A stretch of 64,000 bases of DNA from Thermococcaceae archaeon (GCA_030156945.1 JASGLT010000007.1:1-64000); one strand, 5' to 3'; shown: positions 29,930 through 38,900, counted from the first letter of the stretch. The notes: generated by a model not told the origin, from the sequence alone. A program made the numbers and translations.

Positions 29930-30520
29930 ATGAATGAAAAGAAGTCTGCCAGAGAGGGAGACCTTGTACTTCCGGGCGATTACCTCGGAGTCATTGAAGA
30001 GTACATGCCTGGGAATGGGGTTAAGGAGGAAAACGGTGAACTCTATGCTGTAATAGCTGGCAGGGTACGAATCGACCCGGAGAAGATGGAAATAAGTGTT
30101 GAACCCATAACCGATACCCCGCCCCTGCCAAAGGTCAACGACGTCGTAATTGGGAGGGTTATCGAGGTAAAGTCTCAGAGCGTCATAGTCCAGCTGATAA
30201 AGATAGAAGGACGTGAAAATGACCGGGAGATAGCAACCTCAAAGCTCGCGGGAATACACGTATCTCAGGTTAAGCCTGGGTACGTTGAGGACCTAAGTAA
30301 GGAGTTCAAAATAGGGGACATAATACGAGCCAGGGTCATATCCAACGAGAAGAGCCCCATACAGCTTTCCACGAAAGGTCCTGATCTTGGTGTGATATAC
30401 GCTCTCTGCACCCGCTGCAGAACGCCCCTCGTTAGAAGGGGCGACAGACTCGTCTGTCCACGTTGTGGAAACGTTGAAACAAGAAAGCTCTCCTCCCTAT
30501 ACCGGAAGGTGACAGTCTGA
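29930..30520 (+). CDS. Exosome RNA-binding subunit Csl4
   Basis: A 196-residue cap subunit of the archaeal RNA exosome, which recruits DnaG and substrates. Three parts are visible: an N-terminal domain (about 8-65), an S1 RNA-binding domain (about 70-150) and a C-terminal zinc ribbon with C160, C163, C176 and C179 (LCTRC...VCPRCG). It is first in an operon with DUF2067 and RNA polymerase subunit L; its TGA overlaps the next ATG (TGATG). Coupling of exosome and polymerase subunits in one transcript is a common archaeal theme. Confidence 0.94.
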   Translation: MNEKKSAREGDLVLPGDYLGVIEEYMPGNGVKEENGELYAVIAGRVRIDPEKMEISVEPITDTPPLPKVNDVVIGRVIEVKSQSVIVQLIKIEGRENDREIATSKLAGIHVSQVKPGYVEDLSKEFKIGDIIRARVISNEKSPIQLSTKGPDLGVIYALCTRCRTPLVRRGDRLVCPRCGNVETRKLSSLYRKVTV

Positions 30521-31152
30521 TGGCAAGGGCCAAGAAGGTTATAACAATCCACGTCAGGGATGACAGGGAGAAGGAGGAGTTCATGAAGGAACTCCAGAGG
30601 GTCAGGGTTCCAGCGTTCATCTACGTCCACGGCAAGCTCGATTCGCTCAAGATAAACGTCCAGGGGACCAAGGATGAAATCAGGGAAGCAATCGGAATTA
30701 TTCGGGGAATACATTCAAGGGTAAGGGCAAAACTCTACCCCGACAGACGCGGCCTTTACCACTACTCCATAGACGACATCAACAGGGAGGCCGGAGCAAG
30801 TGTTTCCGTGCCGATACTCATTAAAACCCTGGAGCTCCTCGACGAAAGAGTCGAACTTCACAACGGCGAATTAGTCACATCTATCCCCTGGGATGATATC
30901 GTGAAAGTTACGCGAAAACTTGGGGAGTACCTGGCAGAGGTCTCACTACAAACTACCCGGCAGATCAGGGAGGTTGTGCTTCCCGTGGCGGTGGCGTATG
31001 AGCTCGACCCGGAGGAGGTCCTGGAGCTTCTGGTGAACCTCGGTGCCGCCGAGTGGAAGGAGGATAAGTTTAAATACGAACTTGTCAAGAACAAGGAGCA
31101 GGCTCTGGAAATGCTGCTCAAACATCTGAAGGGTGAGGAAGATGAAGATTGA
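30520..31152 (+). CDS. DUF2067 family protein
   Basis: A 210-residue archaeal protein of the DUF2067 family with no assigned function. The N-terminal 70 residues look like a small alpha/beta RNA-binding fold ([20 protein letters not shown]). The central part contains [15 protein letters not shown] and the C-terminal part is helical. Its fixed place between Csl4 and RpoL suggests a role linking RNA decay and transcription. The ATG overlaps the csl4 stop by one base, and its own end overlaps rpoL by 11 bases. Confidence 0.85.
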   Translation: MARAKKVITIHVRDDREKEEFMKELQRVRVPAFIYVHGKLDSLKINVQGTKDEIREAIGIIRGIHSRVRAKLYPDRRGLYHYSIDDINREAGASVSVPILIKTLELLDERVELHNGELVTSIPWDDIVKVTRKLGEYLAEVSLQTTRQIREVVLPVAVAYELDPEEVLELLVNLGAAEWKEDKFKYELVKNKEQALEMLLKHLKGEEDED

Positions 31153-31429
31153 GATCATCAAGCGTGAGGAAAACCTTCTTGAATTCTACCTCGAGGGTGA
31201 GGACCACACCTTCGCAAACCTGCTCAACGAAGTGCTTCACGAAAACAAACACGTGACCTTTGCAGGATACACGATAGAACATCCAGTGCTCATGGCAAGA
31301 AAGCCGAAGTTCAGGGTGACCACAGACGGCAAAGTTACCCCCGAACAGGCCCTCGAGGAAGCCGCTCAGAAGATATTCGACAGGGCCAGAGCAGTTCTTG
31401 AGGCATGGAAGGAAGCCATAGAAGGATGA
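31142..31429 (+). CDS. rpoL: DNA-directed RNA polymerase subunit L
   Basis: A 95-residue subunit equivalent to eukaryotic Rpb11, which pairs with subunit D in the assembly platform of the polymerase. The alpha-like motif [19 protein letters not shown] and the [11 protein letters not shown] segment identify it. The ATG at 31142 is preferred over the GTG at 31133 because GGGTGAGGAAG stands directly before it. It is the last gene of the Csl4 operon. Confidence 0.96.
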   Translation: MKIEIIKREENLLEFYLEGEDHTFANLLNEVLHENKHVTFAGYTIEHPVLMARKPKFRVTTDGKVTPEQALEEAAQKIFDRARAVLEAWKEAIEG

Positions 31430-31498
31430 TTTTCTTTTACCTACCATTATTCGAAATTCTTTTAAGGGGCCTATGAGATTATCTGGCGGTAGGGGTAA

Positions 31499-32881
31499 AT
31501 GGGGCAAGGTTCTGCAATCCGAAAAAATGTAACTCAGTTAAGGAAGGCTCTTTCACAGCGGGCCCTACAAACCCTTGCACTCATTCTTCTCCTCGGCCTC
31601 GGAATCCGGCTCTACCTTGCCCCCTACTCAAGCGGAAGCGACATACCTCAGTTCTACGGCTTTGGTGGAACCATGCTCAGGCACCCCCTAGACTTCTACG
31701 CCCACGCCTCTGGACATAACTGGAAAACTGAGGGTTGGCCCTATCCCTGGCCCTACGTTTACGGCCCCGTCCTGGCCTATCTGCTTGCATTCCTACGACT
31801 GATAGTCGGTGAAGGGGCGGTCAGGTCCTTCTGGGACCCAAAGGGTTACCACGTCTTCGTCTCAAGGCCATGGATCCTCGCAGTGAAATCGCTCTTCATC
31901 CTGGCCGACCTCGGCATAGCCGTTTTGCTCTACAAGATGCTCAAGAAAAAGTCGGGATGGGCAGCGGTGGTGGCTTCTGCATTCTACTTCCTAAACCCGA
32001 TGGTCATTTACGTCTCCTCAATCTACGGCATGTTCGACGGCCTGGCGGTTCCGCCTTTCCTCCTGGGCATTCACTTCATCGAGGAGGGAAGGAAAAACCC
32101 CGGATATGCTCTCATCGGATTCAGCCTCGCGGTGAAGCACACGCTTCTATTCCCCGCACTGGTGGTTCTATGTGACCCATTCCCACCCCAGAGAGGGGAT
32201 CCTCAGGACCTGAGGCGGATCTTTGCATGCTTCCTCGCCGGCCTCCTCCTGCCCTTCGCCCCATTCCTCCTGAAGCCCGGTTCCCTCCTGGGGCTACAAG
32301 ATCTCCTCCAGGGTATAAAGCCGGGCTACACCTACCCGATAACATATAACCTCAACGGCCTCGTTGCACTGCTGACCTTCATACACGACAAAACCGGAGC
32401 AAACACCCTGTTCTACATGAAGCACTGGATCTATTTCGCGCTTCCCGCCCTAATCGCGGTTTTCTTTGTCCACAGCAGGCTCAGGAACCTCAGGATCTCC
32501 ATTGCCCTTGCCTACGCGGCTTTCGTCCTGACTTACTGGAGGGTGAACACCCAGTACACACTCCCCCTCATAGCCTTCGTTGCCTTGGCGCTCCCGGAGC
32601 TGGACTGGCCGTCCAGAGCGGTCGCGTTCCTCACCACGATTCCACCCTCCCTCTGGCCGATAGCCTTCCCCACGAGCTTCTGGTTCCACGTCCACATCGA
32701 ACGGCCCAACTGGAAAATGGTAAAGTTAATAGACGGGCACACCCTCATGATTTTCGACGTCGGGCCGTTCATAGTGCTCTCAATAGTCTTCACGATCCTC
32801 CTCCTAACCTGGCTGGTATGGATGCTATCCCTCGTCTTTGAACGCTGGAGGTGCCCCACTTGGAGGTTAGACCGAAGTTAA
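31499..32881 (+). CDS. GT-C fold membrane glycosyltransferase
   Basis: A 460-residue polytopic protein with about 10-11 membrane helices. After the first helix (about residues 22-40) comes a long outer loop with an acidic motif ([13 protein letters not shown], about 45-57), the layout of GT-C enzymes that use polyprenyl-phosphate-linked sugars. Further outer-loop Trp/Tyr-rich sequence ([17 protein letters not shown]) and [11 protein letters not shown] are in keeping with DUF2029/GT87-like mannosyl- or hexosyltransferases. The acceptor is unknown; N-glycan or archaeal phosphoinositide-sugar lipids are options. Its 3' end overlaps the RNase III-like gene, so the two are in one transcript. Confidence 0.75.
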   Translation: MGQGSAIRKNVTQLRKALSQRALQTLALILLLGLGIRLYLAPYSSGSDIPQFYGFGGTMLRHPLDFYAHASGHNWKTEGWPYPWPYVYGPVLAYLLAFLRLIVGEGAVRSFWDPKGYHVFVSRPWILAVKSLFILADLGIAVLLYKMLKKKSGWAAVVASAFYFLNPMVIYVSSIYGMFDGLAVPPFLLGIHFIEEGRKNPGYALIGFSLAVKHTLLFPALVVLCDPFPPQRGDPQDLRRIFACFLAGLLLPFAPFLLKPGSLLGLQDLLQGIKPGYTYPITYNLNGLVALLTFIHDKTGANTLFYMKHWIYFALPALIAVFFVHSRLRNLRISIALAYAAFVLTYWRVNTQYTLPLIAFVALALPELDWPSRAVAFLTTIPPSLWPIAFPTSFWFHVHIERPNWKMVKLIDGHTLMIFDVGPFIVLSIVFTILLLTWLVWMLSLVFERWRCPTWRLDRS

Positions 32882-33273
32882 GCTATCCCCGGGACTTCAC
32901 CGACAGAGGACTCGCCAAGCTCGGAGATTCTCTTGCCAACTTCTCGCTCTCGCTCGCGCTCAGCGAATACCTGGGGAAGCCCACAGGGGACAGGGTCCCC
33001 AACGCCTCCCTCGCCATTGCCCTTGAGCTGGCCGGCCTGAGGGATATAATCCCCCCAAGAACCGATAAACACGGCAAAGGGGATGTTGCTGAAGCCTTTT
33101 TAGCCTACGCGTGGCTGGAGGGGGTTATAAGCACCGAAGAAATAGTCGGGATACTCAGATCAAACCTAACGGATGACGTAACCCACTTCTCAAGGAAGAA
33201 AGAGGTTATAGGGAAGGCCTTCGGGGAGGTTTTTAAGGTCATAAAGGATAGAATGAAGGGTTTTGAAGACTAA
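32860..33273 (+). CDS. RNase III-like domain protein
   Basis: A protein of about 137 residues that matches a single RNase III catalytic domain without ds[20 protein letters not shown] (about 19-35) corresponds to the RNase III signature ERLEFLGDSVL and keeps the Asp (D23), while the Glu four residues before it is Ala. [18 protein letters not shown] (about 71-88) keeps the second acidic pair (D75, E78). Three of the four metal ligands therefore remain. The start is uncertain: TTG at 32860 lies 6 bases after GGAGGTG, while GTG at 32851 is inside that site. It overlaps the glycosyltransferase gene by about 22 bases. Confidence 0.75.
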   Translation: MEVRPKLSYPRDFTDRGLAKLGDSLANFSLSLALSEYLGKPTGDRVPNASLAIALELAGLRDIIPPRTDKHGKGDVAEAFLAYAWLEGVISTEEIVGILRSNLTDDVTHFSRKKEVIGKAFGEVFKVIKDRMKGFED

Positions 33274-33278
33274 ACGCA

Positions 33279-34085
33279 CTACATGCTCGTCAGGATCTCT
33301 ATGAGGCCCTGTTTAGTGGGCACCTTTGAGAACTTCTCGGGATCCTTTACCTTCAGCAGGAGGGGCACGTCTCCGAAGAGCCTGAGAACCTTGTCGAAGG
33401 GAATCTTTCCCTCTCCGGGCAGCAGGTGAAGGTCACCAACTCCGTAGGCAAGGGCATCCTCCGGCTCAACCTGCGGGAAGATCTTTCCAAAGTTGTCGTG
33501 GATCATCAGTATTATGGTCTTGTCCGTTCCGAGTTTAACGTCCTCGAGGAGCTTTTCTTCGTTACCCTGTGCACTGAGGAAGGCATGGGCAACGTCAAGG
33601 GCAAACCCAACGTTTTCCCTGTCAACGTTCTCCACAACGTATAGTGTATCCTTGACGCTGAAGGTGTTCTCGAGTGCAATGTTAATCCCGAAGGGGGCCA
33701 CGAGATCGGCAAGCTGCTGTATCGCCTCTATCTCCAGATCCAATCTTCCCGATTTTCCGCTCTGCATTACGATTACCTTTGCCCCGAGCTTTATCGTGAC
33801 GTCTGCAACAGCCCTCGCAACCCTGAAGTGCCTGGTGTAGTAAACGTGGTCCCTAAGATTAACGGACGTCGGCATTCTGATTATGTAATCGATTCCCACC
33901 CCGGAAAGCGTCGTTTCAAGAGTTCTGAGCTTCTTCTCAACTACGGAGCCGTTCATTATGATGCCCAGCGTGTGGGGGAATATCGAGACGAAGTCGTAGT
34001 TCTTTATCTTCACGTCCGCGAGGATGGATGCGAGAGTTTTGTCCTTTGTAACGAAGTGAGGGTACACAGTCACACCAATCTTCAT
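33279..34085 (-). CDS. Sugar phosphate isomerase/epimerase-like TIM-barrel protein
   Basis: A 268-residue protein of the xylose isomerase-like TIM-barrel superfamily (AP endonuclease 2 fold). Probable metal ligands are the Glu in INIALENTFS (about residue 140), the Asp in FALDVAHAF with its His (about 163-166), the His in ILMIHDNFG (about 195) and a late Glu. The activity and substrate are not determined by sequence; sugar or endonuclease roles both occur in the superfamily. It is convergent with the RNase III-like gene and divergent from sppA. Confidence 0.8.
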   Translation of the reverse strand: MKIGVTVYPHFVTKDKTLASILADVKIKNYDFVSIFPHTLGIIMNGSVVEKKLRTLETTLSGVGIDYIIRMPTSVNLRDHVYYTRHFRVARAVADVTIKLGAKVIVMQSGKSGRLDLEIEAIQQLADLVAPFGINIALENTFSVKDTLYVVENVDRENVGFALDVAHAFLSAQGNEEKLLEDVKLGTDKTIILMIHDNFGKIFPQVEPEDALAYGVGDLHLLPGEGKIPFDKVLRLFGDVPLLLKVKDPEKFSKVPTKQGLIEILTSM

Positions 34086-34179
34086 GTTATCACCTCAGGG
34101 GAATGCGCCTTTCTGTATTAAAAACTTACCGAGGGGCAGGTTTAAAAACTTCCGGCGGAATATAGGGAGGGGACATGAA

Positions 34180-35163
34180 ATGAGGGATAACGTCTGGAAG
34201 TACATCTCAATGATCCTCATAATGCTGCTCATCTTATCCGCCGTTTCAACCACCGTACTATACTTCCAAACCTCAAATCTAAAGGCAGAGCCCTACAACA
34301 CGACCACGGTCACAAGGGTTGAATCCAACTGCACCTACGATGAATACGAACTCAAAATAGCCGAACTTGAAAACCAGATAAGGTTTTTGAAGTCACGGAT
34401 TAGCAGACCCTCCCCTGGAAACGCGACAGTTGTTGTTCTGCCTATTTTCGGATTAATCGACAATTACGCCGCTCTGAATATAATCCCCACCCTGAGGACC
34501 CTCGCCGAAAACTCCTCCGTTTCCGGAGTCGTGCTCTGGATTGAGAGCCCAGGTGGAGAAGTCGGCCCTGTGATTGAGATCTACAACGAGGTGAAAAAGC
34601 TGTCCCTGCTGAAGCCCGTAGTGGCCTACACCGGTGGACTGGCGGCCTCGGGAGGCTACTACATAGCCCTCGGGGCAGACAAAATAATAGCCGCCCCGCT
34701 GGCCGAAGTCGGGAGCATTGGTGTCCTCTACGTCCACTACAACCTTGAGGAGAACTACGAAATGAACGGCATAAAAGTTGAGGTCTTCAAGACCGGCCCA
34801 CACAAGGATATGGGGGCGGAGTGGAGGGCACTCAGGGAGGATGAGAAAAAGCAGATAATCAAGACGGTCGATACTTATTTCGACGCATTCCTTTCCGCTT
34901 TCACCGAGGGGAGAGGAATGGACAGAGAGCATGCGAAAGAATACACCACCGGGGAGGTCTGGTTTGCAAAGGAAGTCAACGGGACGCTCGTTGACGATAT
35001 TGGCGACGTGGACAAAGCCATCTCCGTCATCTCAGAAATGCTGAACGTCACGAATCCGAGAGTCCTGATTTTAAGCTCCGGGGGAGCCAGGGAGTTTAGC
35101 GTCTACGGAAGCACGGCCCTCTTTATGGACCCCCGATACCTCTCTCCCTATCTGAGGGGGTGA
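34180..35163 (+). CDS. sppA: Signal peptide peptidase SppA
   Basis: A 327-residue membrane-bound serine protease that degrades signal peptides after cleavage. One N-terminal helix (about 7-28) anchors it and the protease domain faces outward. The Ser/Lys dyad is Ser157 (GLAASGGYY) and Lys209 (GPHKDMGAEW), 52 residues apart as in the characterised T. kodakarensis enzyme (S162/K214). The frame extends upstream to 34084, but the ATG at 34180 precedes the hydrophobic helix and follows AGGGAGGGGACATGAA. The downstream gene overlaps or abuts it. Confidence 0.94.
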   Translation: MRDNVWKYISMILIMLLILSAVSTTVLYFQTSNLKAEPYNTTTVTRVESNCTYDEYELKIAELENQIRFLKSRISRPSPGNATVVVLPIFGLIDNYAALNIIPTLRTLAENSSVSGVVLWIESPGGEVGPVIEIYNEVKKLSLLKPVVAYTGGLAASGGYYIALGADKIIAAPLAEVGSIGVLYVHYNLEENYEMNGIKVEVFKTGPHKDMGAEWRALREDEKKQIIKTVDTYFDAFLSAFTEGRGMDREHAKEYTTGEVWFAKEVNGTLVDDIGDVDKAISVISEMLNVTNPRVLILSSGGAREFSVYGSTALFMDPRYLSPYLRG

Positions 35164-35168
35164 GGGCA

Positions 35169-35480
35169 ATGCTCTGCGAGGAGAAGCTTGATGTGTTTGA
35201 AAACGGGTTTGAGGATGGGAAGTTCAACCTGCGCATTGAGTTCTATGGAAAAGACGCGAGAAAGCTTCTCCTTGCAGTAATAAGAGAGCTATACCTTCCA
35301 GACTATGGTGAAGAGTACGTATACCCCTTCGAATGTGCCAAGGAGTTCTGGGGAATCTACATGAATCCCGAAGAAATAGCCCCGGAAGAGTTTCACCCGA
35401 GCCCCGTAAAATTCCTAAACCAGAGCATTTTGAGCAGGCTGGAGAGTGTTCTTGACTCAATCAATGCCCGGATGATGTAA
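35169..35480 (+). CDS. Conserved protein, N-terminal part of an apparently frameshifted gene
   Basis: The frame reads 103 residues from the ATG at 35169 (GGGGGTGAGGGCA before it) and stops with NARMM*. The protein is acidic and aromatic-rich (FYGKDARKLLLAVIRELYL; VYPFECAKEFW), with no known domain. Directly behind the stop, a frame shifted by one base continues without stop for 55 more codons of well-formed sequence to 35647. Joining the two at about 35470 would give a single protein of about 159 residues. The 5' end at 35160-35169 is adjacent to the sppA stop, so the gene belongs to an sppA - unknown - permease operon. Confidence 0.65.
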   Translation: MLCEEKLDVFENGFEDGKFNLRIEFYGKDARKLLLAVIRELYLPDYGEEYVYPFECAKEFWGIYMNPEEIAPEEFHPSPVKFLNQSILSRLESVLDSINARMM

Positions 35481-35647
35481 AGCGCTCAATAGACCTGGGA
35501 AAATCCGAAGTTCACAAACTTAAGAAAGGTTTAATTGCCATGGGCAGGAACTTCATTCTGAGGGAAGACGGCTACCTCTTCGTCTTCAACAAGCCCTCCG
35601 CAAGGGGCCTCATACTGAAGTACATGGGGATGCTGGATGGAGATTGA
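35471..35647 (+). pseudogene. C-terminal continuation of the frameshifted gene
   Basis: In the frame beginning at 35471 (GAT GAT GTA AAG CGC) the sequence reads DDVKRSIDLGKSEVHKLKKG, then MGRNFILREDGYLFVFNKPS and ends MGMLDGD* at 35647. Codon use is strongly G/C at third positions. It has no good start of its own before the ATG at 35540 (35 codons), and it ends by overlapping the permease ATG at 35637 by 11 bases, as true neighbouring genes do here. One added base near 35470 would join it to the preceding ORF. A true mutation or a sequencing error are both possible. Confidence 0.55.
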
Positions 35648-36638
35648 GACTGCCGCCTGGATAGTCGTTGCACTTCTCGTCCTTTACCTCGTATGGGAAA
35701 CGGTTAGTCCAATAATCTCCCCGATAATAATCGCATTAACGCTGGCCTACATCCTCTACCCCTTCCACGAGAGACTCGCGAAAAAGATAGGAAACAGAAC
35801 CTCAGCGTTCCTGATCACGGGATTTCTAACCATTCTCACGTTCTTCTTCATCATAGGCTTCGCCCTGTGGATAGCCGATGTAAAACAGTCCCTTGCCCAC
35901 TACGTGGAGTCCTTTTTCGGGTGGCTTTTGGCCCTCAATATTCCTCCCTCCGCCGAGGAGCTCATAAACAGACTCGGTGAGGACCTCACTAAACGTTTTG
36001 AGGATTACGTACTCAGCTACACTTACTCACTCCCGAAACTCTCCCTCCAGGCCGTTGTGATGATCTTCGCGTTCTACGGCATACTCGTGAACATACGCAG
36101 AATTCAGGAGGAGGTCCACTCAATTATACCGGAGGAACACCGTCAGCTTGCCTTTAAGCTGATGCATGATGCCGGAGAAACACTTCACCGCCTCCTGAGG
36201 GGATGGCTGGCAGTCAGCATACTGAAGGGCGCAGCCACTGCCATTGGATTCTTCATCTTTGGAATAGCGGATGCAGGAGGCTCAATAGCGGCTGGCATCT
36301 TCACAGTGATATTCGAGCTCCTCCCCATCCTTGGGGGCTGGGTAGTGTGGCTCGGGGGAAGTGTTTACCTCATAGATTCCGGGAGCGTGGGCAGCGGCAT
36401 CCTCCTTGCGCTATACGGGATCACTTTCATATCCCCACTCCCCGACATCCTGCTGAAGCCCAAACTTGGAACAAGGGAGAGGGGAGTGAATGCCCTCGTG
36501 TCCCTCTTGGGCATCTTTGGTGGCTACTTCGCCTTCGGCTTCGTGGGAATTATAATCGGGCCGGTTGCCCTATCCCTTCTGGGAACCCTCGTAACAGAAT
36601 GGAAGGAAATCAAGGAGAAAAATAAAGCCAGAGGCTGA
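35637..36638 (+). CDS. AI-2E family transporter (PerM-like)
   Basis: A 333-residue membrane protein of the AI-2 exporter/PerM superfamily with about eight helices. Two or three lie at residues 5-90, then an amphipathic stretch (about 95-175), then the C-terminal block with the family's typical glycine-rich helices (ELLPILGGWVVWLGGSVYLI and FGFVGIIIGPVALSLLG). Members are proposed exporters or Na+/H+ antiporters; the archaeal substrate is unknown. The ATG at 35637 is preceded by GGGGATGCTGG and overlaps the end of the frameshifted gene. Confidence 0.88.
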   Translation: MEIETAAWIVVALLVLYLVWETVSPIISPIIIALTLAYILYPFHERLAKKIGNRTSAFLITGFLTILTFFFIIGFALWIADVKQSLAHYVESFFGWLLALNIPPSAEELINRLGEDLTKRFEDYVLSYTYSLPKLSLQAVVMIFAFYGILVNIRRIQEEVHSIIPEEHRQLAFKLMHDAGETLHRLLRGWLAVSILKGAATAIGFFIFGIADAGGSIAAGIFTVIFELLPILGGWVVWLGGSVYLIDSGSVGSGILLALYGITFISPLPDILLKPKLGTRERGVNALVSLLGIFGGYFAFGFVGIIIGPVALSLLGTLVTEWKEIKEKNKARG

Positions 36639-36663
36639 CGGGATACCCAGAATAAAGAACCAT

Positions 36664-36978
36664 TCAGCTCCTTAAAAGCTCGACATAGATGGCAAAGAGG
36701 AGAAGGGACACCGTTGCAATAACTACGGAGATTATCGTTGTCCCAATGAGGAAATCCGAATACTCCTCTGATCCCCACATTAACACAGCAAAAAATGTGT
36801 TTAGGGCCGCGAAACCTCCTAAAATGCCCTCGAAATTGAAGCCCTTCCCGAACTTCTCAAGGGAGTAGTACAGGTAAAGCTCGGCTATCATGAGCGGAAT
36901 CGTGATGATTCCTATAGCACCTGTGAGTATTGTGGCAAACTCAAGTATAGGAACAAATCCCCTTTCTGGCTCGTTCAT
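36664..36978 (-). CDS. Small membrane protein, function unknown
   Basis: A 104-residue protein with three predicted membrane helices (about residues 12-34, 46-64 and 76-100). The loop after the first helix is YYSLEKFGKGFNFEG. No family is recognised. It lies alone on the minus strand between the AI-2E permease and the divergent GHMP-family gene, with which it shares a 93-base upstream region. The frame, its hydrophobic pattern and third-position G/C bias support a real gene. Confidence 0.6.
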   Translation of the reverse strand: MNEPERGFVPILEFATILTGAIGIITIPLMIAELYLYYSLEKFGKGFNFEGILGGFAALNTFFAVLMWGSEEYSDFLIGTTIISVVIATVSLLLFAIYVELLRS

Positions 36979-37071
36979 AAAATCACCACGCGTAATTGTA
37001 CAACGCCCATAAAAAACTTTTGCTAAGGGTTAAAAGGGTTTCCACCATCCAAAAACAATGGAGGGTTGACG

Positions 37072-38052
37072 ATGATAGTTCGCACGCCACGAAGACTCCA
37101 CCTCGGACTCATAGACCCTTCCGGAAGTCTTGGAAGGCGTTTCGGGAGTCTCGGTGTTGGAATTGATGGAGGCTACGAAGTCCGCGTAAACCTGAGCGAG
37201 AGCCCCGAGATAATAGCCGCTGGAGAGGACAGAAAAACCGCTGAAGATGTAATAAGGAAGATGAACATGAGGTTCAACACGGGCGTTGGATATAGGGTGG
37301 AGGTCAGAAAAACCATACCGAGGCACGTTGGACTCGGATCCACCACCCAGCTTTCCCTCGCCATAGGAACTGCCATAGCAAGGCTCAGGCACCTAAACTT
37401 AACTCCGGAGGAAATTGCACGAGCGCTCGGAAGGGGCAAAAACAGCGGGGCTGGCATATACGTTTTCAAGCATGGAGGGTTCGTCATGGACGGGGGAGTT
37501 AAAGACGGAATCCCTCCCCTCATCTTCCATTCGGACTTTCCAGAGAACTGGGCCTTCCTGCTGATAATCCCGGAACTCAAGCCCGGCTACAATGAGGAGG
37601 AGGAAAGGGAGGTAATGGAAAGTGTGGTGGGAAGGGCGGACATTGCCATGGAGATAAGCCACAGAATACTTCTTGGCCTCCTGCCAGCACTGAAGGAACG
37701 CGACATAAAGAGCTTCGGACGGCATTTGACTGCAATTCAGAAGCTGGTTGGAAAGCATTTCGAAGTCTACCAAGGAGGAGAGTTCAGGGAGGACGTAAAG
37801 CTCCTGCTGGAATTCCTTGAGGAAAAAACCTACGGATGCGGCCAGAGTTCGTGGGGGCCCACCGTCTACGGCCTGATAAGGAGGGACGAGTTCCAGAGGG
37901 TGTATGCCGAAGCTACTGACTACCTCTCAGACCACGGGATGAAAGCCAGTATAGAGCTCGGAGTTCCCCAAAATCGTGGGGCGGAGATTATAAACGAGGG
38001 GGCGTTCATTGAACGGCTCATACGCTCGATGGGTGGAACTGATGAGGGTTGA
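37072..38052 (+). CDS. GHMP-superfamily enzyme, beta-RFAP synthase family
   Basis: A 326-residue protein of the beta-ribofuranosylaminobenzene 5'-phosphate synthase family, within the GHMP kinase superfamily. In methanogens it condenses PRPP with p-aminobenzoate, the first step to the pterin coenzyme methanopterin; Thermococcales have related modified folates. Features are RLHLGLIDPSGSLGRRFGSLG near the N-terminus and the glycine-rich GLGSTTQLSLAIGTA (about residues 88-102) in place of the kinase phosphate loop. The ATG at 37072 follows GGAGGGTTGACG. The 3' end overlaps the AGOG gene by 11 bases. Confidence 0.85.
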   Translation: MIVRTPRRLHLGLIDPSGSLGRRFGSLGVGIDGGYEVRVNLSESPEIIAAGEDRKTAEDVIRKMNMRFNTGVGYRVEVRKTIPRHVGLGSTTQLSLAIGTAIARLRHLNLTPEEIARALGRGKNSGAGIYVFKHGGFVMDGGVKDGIPPLIFHSDFPENWAFLLIIPELKPGYNEEEEREVMESVVGRADIAMEISHRILLGLLPALKERDIKSFGRHLTAIQKLVGKHFEVYQGGEFREDVKLLLEFLEEKTYGCGQSSWGPTVYGLIRRDEFQRVYAEATDYLSDHGMKASIELGVPQNRGAEIINEGAFIERLIRSMGGTDEG

Positions 38053-38812
38053 ACGAGAGATGGAAAGGAAAATAGAGAGGATTAAGGAAATCCTCAGGGA
38101 TTTGGGCTTAGAGTGCGCCAGAACGATTGAAGAGAGGGTCGATCTCCAATTTGACGCCCTGAAGTACCTCCACCAGAACCTGAATGACACCGAGCTCTTC
38201 CTGAAGCTGGTTATAGCGAACTCTCTCGTGAGCTACCAGCTCAGTGGAAGAGGGGAGGACTGGTGGTGGGAATTTGCAAAGCACTTCTCCGAGAAAAAAC
38301 CCGAGGAAAGCATCGTAAAGGCTTACTCAGAGTTTCTCCCCGCTTCGAGAGCCAACAAACGGCTTACCGAGGGGAAGATTAAGAGGCTCAAGAAAGCCGA
38401 AGGATTCCTTGAGAGACTCACCCTGGGAGAGCTTGAGGACTATTATTTCGGGAGGATGACAAGCCTGAGGGAAGAGCTCGCAAGGGCTCTGAACTCGCGT
38501 AAGGATGCCAAAACCGTCGTTTTTGCTGTTAAGATGTTTGGATACGGCGGAAGAATAGCTTTTGGCCGCTTCGTCCCCTATCCAATGGAAATAGAGATAC
38601 CTGATGACGTGAGGATAAACGCATACACAAAACGGTTTACAAAGGAGCCCCCACCGCAGTTCTGGAGCAGAATAGCCAAGGAAGTTAACATCCCTCCCCT
38701 CCACATAGATTCTATCCTCTGGCCGGCCCTTGGTGAAATCCCCGAAGTAAAAATCCGGCTTAGGAAGTACTGCAGGGACTGGACAAAGGTAGTAGAGCTG
38801 ACGAATCTCTGA
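38042..38812 (+). CDS. 8-oxoguanine DNA glycosylase/lyase, AGOG family
   Basis: A 256-residue base-excision repair enzyme of the archaeal GO glycosylase (AGOG) family, a helix-hairpin-helix glycosylase that removes 8-oxoguanine and cleaves the abasic site. The all-helical sequence with ANSLVSYQLSGRGEDWWWEF (about residues 60-79), VFAVKMFGYGGRIAFG (about 160-175) and the conserved FVPYPMEIEIPDDVR (about 177-191) matches the family. The catalytic Lys and Asp are expected in the 'VKMFGYG' helix and in the IPDD turn. The ATG at 38042 follows GGTGGAACTG; translation is coupled to the preceding gene. Confidence 0.9.
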   Translation: MRVEREMERKIERIKEILRDLGLECARTIEERVDLQFDALKYLHQNLNDTELFLKLVIANSLVSYQLSGRGEDWWWEFAKHFSEKKPEESIVKAYSEFLPASRANKRLTEGKIKRLKKAEGFLERLTLGELEDYYFGRMTSLREELARALNSRKDAKTVVFAVKMFGYGGRIAFGRFVPYPMEIEIPDDVRINAYTKRFTKEPPPQFWSRIAKEVNIPPLHIDSILWPALGEIPEVKIRLRKYCRDWTKVVELTNL

Positions 38813-38864
38813 CTTTCCCAACCAATACGATTTTAAGGACAAGGTTTTTATACTTCCCAGGTTA

Positions 38865-38877
38865 GTCTCAATGAGAC
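38865..38877. promoter_or_regulatory. Palindrome GTCTCA-A-TGAGAC at the ABC exporter promoter
   Basis: A perfect 13-base dyad lies about 20 bases downstream of a TATA-like element (GTTTTTATAC, about 38844-38853) and 24 bases before the GTG start at 38901. The position over the transcript start suggests a repressor site; no regulator gene is adjacent. Confidence 0.5.
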
Positions 38878-38900
38878 AATTGCAAGTGGAGGGATAAAGA

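Noticed and set aside
35461-35480. Programmed frameshifting in the gene at 35169-35647.
   Set aside because: No slippery heptamer or downstream structure is evident at GCCCGGATGATG; mutation or sequencing error is simpler.
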